Source of the DNA: Micromonospora sp. WMMA1363
GTDB lineage: Bacteria > Actinomycetota > Actinomycetes > Mycobacteriales > Micromonosporaceae
Direction of reading: 5' to 3'
Assembly: GCF_030345795.1 (NCBI RefSeq)
Contig: NZ_JAUALB010000001.1
Span: forward strand, 310,001-374,000
Length of the DNA stretch: 64,000 bases
Position numbers and translations under genes: made by a program
The notes under the pieces: generated by a model
Databases searched by the model: none
Told to the model about the DNA's origin: nothing
The model's input: only the letters and a program-made list of their open reading frames with translations
Shown here: piece by piece, positions 56,080-62,060 of the stretch
How the letters are laid out: each line of letters opens with the position of its first letter
Numbering within the stretch: the stretch's first letter is position 1

Positions 56080-57620
56080 GCCAGCCGGTACAACGGCAGC
56101 GCCCAGGCCCGGGTGTACCACGGCAGCAGCGGCCCGGGCCGGTACGGCCGGAGCCGCCCCGGCGGACGGGGACCGGCTTGACCCCCGTCGTACCACCGCT
56201 GTAGCGCGTCCGCGGCGGCCGTGACGGCGTTGACGGCGTCCGTGGGATCGAGCAGATCGGCGTCCTCGCCACCGTCCGGGTCCCGGTCGAGGTGCTCCCG
56301 GAGCAGCCGCAGGCGTAGTTCCCGGGCGAAGACCCGGGCCCCGTCGCCGATGCCGGCCGGGTCCACCGGGTCCCGCCGGTCGCGGGTGTCGTCGACCACC
56401 GCGCAGGACAGCTCGCTGTCGTAGGTCCAGGAGCGGAGGTTGAGGTTGTCGCTGCCGACGGTGGCCCAGACGTCGTCCACGACGCAGATCTTGGCGTGGA
56501 CGTACACCGGGATCCCGGCGTGGTTCTCCACGTCGAAGACGTGGAGCCGGCCCGGCGCGGTCCGGGTCAACAGCGACAGGGCCCTTTCCTGGCCGATCAG
56601 GTTGGGCGGCAGCGACAGCCGGCTGTCGTTGCCGGGATGGCGGGGCATCACGGCGATCATGTGCAGGCGCGGGTTCGCGCGCAGGGACCGTGCGAAGACG
56701 TCCGCCACCTCGGACGACCAGAGGAACGGGTTCTCCAGGTAGATGAGCCGGCGGGCCCTTCGCAGCGCCTTCAGGTAGCCCCGGGCCACCGTACGCTCGC
56801 CGGCCGGGGCGAACGGGTAGCGGGGTCGCCTCCTGGGATAGGTCCGCAGGACCTGGATGTGATGGGGACCGCAGGCCGGCGGGGGCGGAGGCTGGTCGGG
56901 CAGCGGGTTCGGGCGTAGGTCCGCGTGGAAAAGCCGGTCGCGCAGATACGCGAGGGGTCTCGCCGAGTCCAACGGCGCCCGGTCGGCCCACCGCTCCCGG
57001 AACACGCCGTCGAGTACCCCGACCACCGGCCCGCGGAGCGCCAGCTGCGAGTCGTGCCAGGGCGGGCGCTCGCCGTACCGCCTGGACATGCGTACCGCCT
57101 GCGGATCGCCGTGATGCTCGGCGCCGTCCCGACGGCTGTGGCACAGGTCGATGCCGCCGGCGAACGCGATGTCGCGTTCCGGGCAACGGGGGTGCCGCAG
57201 CACCACGAGCTTCTGGTGGTGTGAGCCACCGCGGCGGACCCGCTGGTCGAGCAGCACCTGGCCGCCGGCGTCGTCGACCTCCTCGCTGAGGTTGCGGTTC
57301 TCCTCCTCGCTGAAGGTGAGTACGTCGAGGTGCGAGCGCCAGATCAGCCCCTTGACCACCGCGCCGCGCCGGGCGGCCCGGGCGAACAACCGGCACACCG
57401 GCGGGCCGTCGGGCCGCATCCGTTCGTCGGGATCGCCCCGCCAGTCGAAGAAGAAGAGGTGGTCACCGGGCTCCAGGGCCTCCACCTCCCGTGCCAGCCG
57501 GTCGAAGTAGGCCGCACCGTGAATCAGGGGCTCGGCGAGGTTTCCGCTGGTCCAGACGGGTAATTCTGACCTCGGATTGCCGCGTTCGGCTGCGGAGAGA
57601 AGCCACTCGTGGGGTACCAC
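56028..57620 (-). CDS. Phospholipase D-like protein with two HKD regions
   Basis: A 530-residue PLD-superfamily protein. The first HKD-type region is SHHQKLVVLRHP followed by IAFAGGIDLCHS; its Asp position is Arg. The second is canonical: VHAKICVVDDVWATVGSDNLNLRSW. The domain layout resembles cardiolipin synthase/phosphatidyltransferase and actinobacterial PLD-like proteins; no membrane helices are clear. The GTG at 57620 follows GAAGGGG and gives VVPHEWLLSAAERG; the open frame further upstream has poor composition. It diverges from a 42-residue membrane-protein gene. Confidence 0.82.
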   Translation of the reverse strand: MVPHEWLLSAAERGNPRSELPVWTSGNLAEPLIHGAAYFDRLAREVEALEPGDHLFFFDWRGDPDERMRPDGPPVCRLFARAARRGAVVKGLIWRSHLDVLTFSEEENRNLSEEVDDAGGQVLLDQRVRRGGSHHQKLVVLRHPRCPERDIAFAGGIDLCHSRRDGAEHHGDPQAVRMSRRYGERPPWHDSQLALRGPVVGVLDGVFRERWADRAPLDSARPLAYLRDRLFHADLRPNPLPDQPPPPPACGPHHIQVLRTYPRRRPRYPFAPAGERTVARGYLKALRRARRLIYLENPFLWSSEVADVFARSLRANPRLHMIAVMPRHPGNDSRLSLPPNLIGQERALSLLTRTAPGRLHVFDVENHAGIPVYVHAKICVVDDVWATVGSDNLNLRSWTYDSELSCAVVDDTRDRRDPVDPAGIGDGARVFARELRLRLLREHLDRDPDGGEDADLLDPTDAVNAVTAAADALQRWYDGGQAGPRPPGRLRPYRPGPLLPWYTRAWALPLYRLAYDPDGRPLAARRAGTW

Positions 57621-57747
57621 ATTCCCACCCCTTCCGAGTCGAACGAGTCGGTGGACCCCGCCGAGGGCACGGCCAACCGGCACCACCGGCGGGTCGACCC
57701 ACGGCATACCCAAACGATCCTGTACCGAACACCGAGGAGGCCACAGC

Positions 57748-57876
57748 ATGCACGGCGAGACGACGAACTCCGTGACCGAGTACCGCGAGCAGGCGGTGGA
57801 GGGGGAACGGGGAGCGCTGGTGGCCGTGCTGGTGATGGTGATCCTCGGAGTGGCCGGCATCTTCGTCGTGTCCTGA
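57748..57876 (+). CDS. Small single-helix membrane protein of 42 residues
   Basis: A short frame starting MHGETTNSVTEYREQAVEG, then a single hydrophobic helix (ALVAVLVMVILGVAGIFVV). The strong site GAGGAGG lies eight bases before the ATG at 57748. It could be a stress-related or regulatory micropeptide; no family is recognised. It diverges from the phospholipase D-like gene. Confidence 0.65.
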   Translation: MHGETTNSVTEYREQAVEGERGALVAVLVMVILGVAGIFVVS

Positions 57877-58043
57877 CGGCCGACGTGGCGGTGGGCACCG
57901 GAATCGGCCCGGCGCGCCCACCGCGGTCTCATCGGCTGGGCGGTGCGTCTCGTCGCATCCGGGGCCAGGCAGGCGTCGCTCACACCCAGGGTCGGGCGAG
58001 GCGTTGAAGCCGGCACGCCGGCAGGGCCAGCAGGAGACGACAC

Positions 58044-58076
58044 GGCCCCGCTCTCCCGGGGCGGGAGAGCGGGGCC
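58044..58076. terminator. Hairpin after small membrane protein and hypothetical gene
   Basis: A perfect 14-bp inverted repeat (58044-58057 and 58063-58076) with a 5-base loop. It lies between the end of the small plus-strand gene (57876) and the end of the minus-strand gene at 58165. Confidence 0.7.
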
Positions 58077-58164
58077 ACGTGCTGTTACGTCGTGGGCTGG
58101 CCGGAGCCGGGGCAGGTTCCCCGGCTGCCTATCGCCTGATGCGGCGGGCAGGAACCGCCGGGGC

Positions 58165-58683
58165 TTACACCGACGCGGACTCCGCAGGCGGAGCACTGAG
58201 ATTGAGGTGCCATGACTGGACTCCCTGCGGGATCTGGTAGTCCGGATAGGGGTCTGTCTCGGGCTCGGGCCTATCCCCGGACGCCGCCGTGCCTCGCAGG
58301 TAGATCACCGAGCCATCGCGGGCCGTGAGCCGGATCGCGGCAGCGACCGGCACCTCCACGCCAGGCTGACGGCACAGCTCCCACGAGGTGAAGACCTCGG
58401 GTTGGGCGGTGTCAAGGAGTTGCTGCGCGAGCACGAGGATTCGAGCAGCCCGCCACTTCGGGGGCAGCGGCTCGGTGGGCAGCGGCGCCGGCGTGGCGTC
58501 CCGCGGCGGCACGGCGGCCCACAGCATGGCGAATGACCCGACCTGATGGCCAACCTTGATCCCTGTGGGCGACTGGCCGCCCGGCTGGGTGTCCGAACCA
58601 TACCGCGACACCGACACGATGTCGGGGTGCTCGGCCACCCGGAGGATCGCCTCCATCACGTCCAGTGCCTGGGATACCTGCAC
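58165..58683 (-). CDS. Hypothetical protein
   Basis: A 172-residue soluble protein that I do not recognise. It reads VSQALDVMEAILRVAEHPDIVSVSRYGSD at the start, FAMLWAAVPPRD in the middle and RLTARDGSVIYLRGTAASG near the end, with no membrane segment. The GTG at 58683 is favoured by CAGGAG seven bases upstream. The two short minus-strand genes upstream (58856-59304) may be in the same transcription unit, though a 172-base gap separates them. Confidence 0.6.
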   Translation of the reverse strand: MQVSQALDVMEAILRVAEHPDIVSVSRYGSDTQPGGQSPTGIKVGHQVGSFAMLWAAVPPRDATPAPLPTEPLPPKWRAARILVLAQQLLDTAQPEVFTSWELCRQPGVEVPVAAAIRLTARDGSVIYLRGTAASGDRPEPETDPYPDYQIPQGVQSWHLNLSAPPAESASV

Positions 58684-58855
58684 GGCGCTCTCCTGACCTG
58701 TTGAGGGATCGTGGCAGCTCACGAGCCGGGCCAGTCTACCGGCGGATCGGCGGGGCGCGGCGGTGACGCATCGTTGCTTCCTTTCGTTGGCCGGCCGTCG
58801 GGTGCGGCCGGTCGCCACCACCGGTCGACCGTCACCGGCCCCGGCCGCCCGTCCG

Positions 58856-59083
58856 TCACCGCACAACCCGGATCACGATGGCGGCAACAACGATCACCAC
58901 CACGACCGTCGCCAGCACCTTCTGCTTGGCCGTGACGGGTAGGGGCTGCGGGGATGTGTCTGCGGGCAGTGCGGCTGGGCGCACCCGGTCACCGTCCGGC
59001 ACCGGGGGTGCGCCATGCGGATCGGGGTAGGCGCGCACATCGGCGGGGTCAAGGTCATCGGCGGGACTCAGGTCATCGGCCAT
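58856..59083 (-). CDS. Small C-terminally membrane-anchored protein
   Basis: A 75-residue protein: an acidic Asp/Pro-rich N-terminal half (MADDLSPADDLDPADVRAYP) and a C-terminal helix of Val/Ile/Ala (VLATVVVVIVVAAIVIRVVR) that should anchor it in the membrane. Its ATG at 59083 shares one base with the stop of the upstream 73-residue gene, so the two are coupled. No family is recognised. Confidence 0.55.
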   Translation of the reverse strand: MADDLSPADDLDPADVRAYPDPHGAPPVPDGDRVRPAALPADTSPQPLPVTAKQKVLATVVVVIVVAAIVIRVVR

Positions 59084-59304
59084 CACAGCGCCCGCAGTCC
59101 CGCTACCAGAGCCGCCAGGACGGCATCGTCGAGCTGCGGCGGACAGACCACGCGGGCCCGGCCGACAGCACGCCCGCCGGCCAGCAACCGCTCCAACGCC
59201 CCTTCGGACACCCGAGAGTTCGCCGCCCGGCGACAAGGATCGATCAAGGTAACCAACGCCACCCGGCGCTGTCGTTGCGGTAGCCGCACTACGGCTGTCG
59301 GCAT
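59083..59304 (-). CDS. Small hypothetical protein of 73 residues
   Basis: A short basic protein starting MPTAVVRLPQRQRRVALVTL and ending LDDAVLAALVAGLRAL. GGGAG lies eight bases before the ATG at 59304. It is translationally coupled to the small membrane protein downstream and diverges from an HTH-DUF5753 gene. The function is unknown. Confidence 0.55.
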   Translation of the reverse strand: MPTAVVRLPQRQRRVALVTLIDPCRRAANSRVSEGALERLLAGGRAVGRARVVCPPQLDDAVLAALVAGLRAL

Positions 59305-59333
59305 GGCTGCACTCCCAATTGGTGGACGTGGAG

Positions 59334-59373
59334 GGGGCCGCCCCCGTTCGCACCCCTGGACGGGGGCGGCCCC
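59334..59373. repeat. GC-rich hairpin in the divergent gap before the HTH-DUF5753 gene
   Basis: A perfect 14-bp inverted repeat (59334-59347 and 59360-59373) with a 12-base loop lies 30 bases upstream of the minus-strand gene start at 59304. It sits in a region expected to hold promoters, so a regulatory role is possible. Confidence 0.55.
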
Positions 59374-59482
59374 GACAGCGCGACCGGCGGGGTTCGGGTC
59401 CCTCGGCCGACTCACGCCGTCCTATGGGGATCAGTTTGGTATGCCCTGCTGGACACTCAAACCGCGTAGAAATATGGTCGAC

Positions 59483-59499
59483 AGACGTATAGAACGTCT
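59483..59499. promoter_or_regulatory. Candidate operator palindrome before the HTH-DUF5753 gene
   Basis: AGACGT at 59483-59488 is repeated inverted as ACGTCT at 59494-59499 within an AT-rich stretch (59440-59505) just before the ribosome site and GTG at 59512. It is a plausible autoregulatory site for the HTH protein. Confidence 0.45.
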
Positions 59500-59511
59500 A
59501 ATGGAGGACTC

Positions 59512-60279
59512 GTGAACGATGCGCTTCGGCAGGCACTGAGCGAGACCGGCTACACGACCGAATCCCTGGCAGAGGAAGTAGGGGTCGACCCGAAGACAGT
59601 TGCCCGCTGGCTCGGTGAAGGGCGAATCCCGCACCCCCGCCACCGAGCGGCAGCGGCGGCCGCCCTCGGCCGGGACGTGGCGGACATATGGGCGGACACT
59701 TCGAGACGTCGTGATCCCGTCTGGTTCCGCCCGTGGCAGGAGATCGAGCGTGACGCCGTGTCGCTGCGGTCCTATGAGTCCGTCGTATTGCCGGGTTTGT
59801 TGCAGACCGAGGCGTACGCTCGCGCGGTGCTGTCCGGTGGCGGCCTGCGCGGAGATGCGGACGTCGACCGGCTGCTGGCTGCTCGACTCGCCCGCCAGGG
59901 CATCCTCACCAGCGATGATCCGCCTCAGCTCACCGCCGTGGTGGACGAGTCTGCGCTACGCCGACCGGTCGGCGGCCGGGAGACCATGCGGGAGCAGTTG
60001 CACGCCCTGACGGCGGCCTGCAAGGCTCCGCACGTCCGGGTGCACGTCGTGCCCTCCACGGTCGGCGCGTACGCCGGGCTGAACGGACCGTTCGTCATAG
60101 CGACCAGTGACGACCACCGGGTGGCCGGCTACCTGGACAATCAATTACAAGGGCAGGTGGTTAGCGACCCGGCCGACCTGGCGGCGATACTGGCAGCGTG
60201 GGAGAACGTGCGAGGCGAGGCGCTGTCCCACTGGCAATCAGTCGACCTCCTCACGGAAGTAGCAGAATCATGGACCTGA
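59512..60279 (+). CDS. HTH regulator with DUF5753, second copy
   Basis: A 255-residue regulator. The HTH is at the very N-terminus (ALSETGYTTESLAEEVGVDPKTVARWLGEG), then DUF5753 with ESVVLPGLLQTEAYARAVL, RLARQGIL, VVDESALRRPVGG and VPSTVGAYAGLNGPFVI. The GTG at 59512 follows GGAGG. The DUF397 gene begins within its last codons. It differs from the first copy (50239-51081) in having a shorter, different HTH. Confidence 0.88.
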   Translation: MNDALRQALSETGYTTESLAEEVGVDPKTVARWLGEGRIPHPRHRAAAAAALGRDVADIWADTSRRRDPVWFRPWQEIERDAVSLRSYESVVLPGLLQTEAYARAVLSGGGLRGDADVDRLLAARLARQGILTSDDPPQLTAVVDESALRRPVGGRETMREQLHALTAACKAPHVRVHVVPSTVGAYAGLNGPFVIATSDDHRVAGYLDNQLQGQVVSDPADLAAILAAWENVRGEALSHWQSVDLLTEVAESWT

Positions 60280-60461
60280 CCGGCGCACGGTGGCGCAAGA
60301 GCACACGCAGTAGCGGCAACGGCGGCAACTGCGTCGAAGTCGCCGACAACCTCCCCGGCGTCGTGGGCCTCCGGGACTCGAAGGACCCGACCGGTCCGGC
60401 GTTGGTGTTCGGCCCGGCGGCATGGCAGGCGTTCGTCGCCCAGGTCGCCGGGCGCGGCTGA
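60270..60461 (+). CDS. DUF397 protein, second copy
   Basis: A 63-residue DUF397 protein: MDLTGARWRKSTRSSGNGGN then CVEVADNLPGVVGLRDSKD and PAAWQAFVAQVAG. It overlaps the HTH-DUF5753 gene by ten bases, so the two are translated together. A terminator follows at 60476-60510. Confidence 0.88.
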   Translation: MDLTGARWRKSTRSSGNGGNCVEVADNLPGVVGLRDSKDPTGPALVFGPAAWQAFVAQVAGRG

Positions 60462-60475
60462 CCTACCGACCCCGG

Positions 60476-60510
60476 AGAGCGCCCCGAACCCCTGCGGCTC
60501 GGGGCGCTCT
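60476..60510 (+). terminator. Terminator-like hairpin after the DUF397 gene
   Basis: A perfect 12-bp inverted repeat pairs 60476-60487 with 60499-60510 around 11 bases, starting 15 bases after the DUF397 stop. Confidence 0.7.
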
Positions 60511-60697
60511 GCTGCGAACAGCGGGGAAACCGTTCAGTAGTCGTCCGGGGACGACAGGGGTAGGACGAGCACAGTGTCGACGGTGATAGCGGGTATCGCA
60601 GGCTCCCTACCGGTCGCTGGGAGTCCGCGTCGTTCCCGCTTTCCGGCAAAGGACCGCCGGTAGTGCAGATTTAATCGGTAGGCGGTCGGCGGACGGG

Positions 60698-61243
60698 ATG
60701 CCAGACTGGCCCGTCGTGGAGACCTTGGAACTGACCGCCCGAGGGCTGGTGCTGCGCCCGTGGTGCTCGCAGGATGCGCCCGCGGTGTTCGACGCCCTCC
60801 GGGAGCCTGAGATTGCTCGCTGGAACCCGCAGGGGGACATCCCCGACCTCGCTGCCGCCCGGGAGTGGATCCGGCGGCGGGCGGACCCGTCCACCGGTGT
60901 GTCGTACGCGGTGACCGACGGGACCGGACTGCTCGGTTCGGTGTCGCTGCGCCGGATGGGCGCCGACTATGCCACGATCGGCTACTGGACGGTGGCGGCG
61001 GCGCGGGGCCGGGGCGTGGCGACCCGCGCGGTGGCGCGGCTGGCGGAGTGGGGCTTCGCCGAGGACGGGTTGCACCGAATCGAGCTGTGTCATGCGGTGG
61101 CCAATGCCGCCTCCTGCCGGGTTGCCCAGCGTGCCGGGTTCACGCTGGAGGGCACGTTGCGGGAGTCGTACCGGTTCGGGGACGGCCACCGCCACGACGA
61201 GCACCTGCACGCCCGCCTCGCCACCGACCCGCGACCCGCCTGA
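60698..61243 (+). CDS. GNAT family N-acetyltransferase, RimJ/RimL type
   Basis: A 181-residue acetyltransferase of the RimJ/RimL-like class. The region ARGLVLRPWCSQDAPAVFDAL begins the fold; TIGYWTVAAARGRGVATRAVARLAEW is the acetyl-CoA site; LHRIELCHAVANAASCRVAQRAGFTLEGTLRES is the typical C-terminal segment. The substrate is unknown. A long perfect palindrome follows its stop. Confidence 0.88.
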   Translation: MPDWPVVETLELTARGLVLRPWCSQDAPAVFDALREPEIARWNPQGDIPDLAAAREWIRRRADPSTGVSYAVTDGTGLLGSVSLRRMGADYATIGYWTVAAARGRGVATRAVARLAEWGFAEDGLHRIELCHAVANAASCRVAQRAGFTLEGTLRESYRFGDGHRHDEHLHARLATDPRPA

Positions 61244-61252
61244 GAGCGCCCG

Positions 61253-61290
61253 GACGCGCATCCGGCCGCCGCGGCGGCCGGATGCGCGTC
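61253..61290. terminator. Perfect 38-bp palindrome between GNAT and stress-protein genes
   Basis: Positions 61253-61290 are fully self-complementary (arms 61253-61270 and 61273-61290 with a palindromic GC centre). It lies between two convergent stops (61243 and 61309) and is a bidirectional terminator candidate. Confidence 0.75.
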
Positions 61291-61308
61291 CTCGTGCCGC
61301 GCGGGTCG

Positions 61309-61896
61309 TCAGCCGCGCTGGTGCTCGGGTGCCTGCAGGTGCAGGCGGCCCAGGAGCTGACGGGCCTGCTCGGCGTACTGCTGGTCGACGATGACCGCGT
61401 ACTGGCCGGCGCGCAGGGAGCTGGCGGAGGTGAAGTCCCGCCGACCACCGGTCATCCCGTGCGCGACCGCGCCGAACACGGCGCCCCAGATGGCGCCGAT
61501 CACCAGACCGGCGAGGACCACGGCGAACCAGTTGCCGGCCGTGAAGATGGCGAAGAGCAATCCGATGAACAGACCGAACCAGGCACCAGAACCGGCGCCG
61601 ACCAGGGCCGCCCGCCCGGTCGTCATCCGGCCGAGGACCGTCTCGACCAGGGTGAGGTTCGTGCCGACGATAGCGGTGTGTTCCACCGGGAACCGGTTGT
61701 CGGCCAGGTAGTCGACGACGCGCTGCGCGGACGGATAGTCCGGGTACGACCCGATGGTCACGGTGGGCGGACCCATCCCCGGCGCGTTGCCGTCGCCGCT
61801 CGGTGGCGAGGGGTGACCCGCAGGGCCGGACGGAAGGGTGTCGCGGCCGGGCATCCCGGGGCGCCAGGCCGAGGTCGGACTCGACGGTGTGGTCAT
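61309..61896 (-). CDS. General stress protein 17M-like domain membrane protein
   Basis: A 195-residue protein. An N-terminal Pro/Gly-rich stretch (about 1-45) leads to the GSP17M/YflT-like domain (TIGSYPDYPSAQRVVDYLADNRFPVEHTAIVG), two Gly/Ala-rich hydrophobic helices (AWFGLFIGLLFAIFTAGNWFAVVLAGLVIGAIWGAVFGAVAHG region) and an end domain with GQYAVIVDQQYAEQARQLL. Such proteins are linked to general stress responses. Regulation by an alternative sigma factor is plausible but not shown. Confidence 0.82.
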   Translation of the reverse strand: MTTPSSPTSAWRPGMPGRDTLPSGPAGHPSPPSGDGNAPGMGPPTVTIGSYPDYPSAQRVVDYLADNRFPVEHTAIVGTNLTLVETVLGRMTTGRAALVGAGSGAWFGLFIGLLFAIFTAGNWFAVVLAGLVIGAIWGAVFGAVAHGMTGGRRDFTSASSLRAGQYAVIVDQQYAEQARQLLGRLHLQAPEHQRG

Positions 61897-62060
61897 GAGC
61901 CTCCTCCTTCGTCAATCACACACGTTCCCGTTCGGCCCGGTCCCGTAACACAGGCGGCGTCGGGCGTTGCGAGACGCTGGGCGCCGGGGCCCGGTGCTGC
62001 CACCCGGATGTTGAGAAGGGGCGTTCCGCTACCCGCCGCGGGCCGGCTCGGCGCCGCCCG

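Noticed and set aside
55516..57396. 626-residue frame across the PLD-like and ADC-like genes
   Set aside because: It runs through both genes in the wrong frame and lacks any motif.
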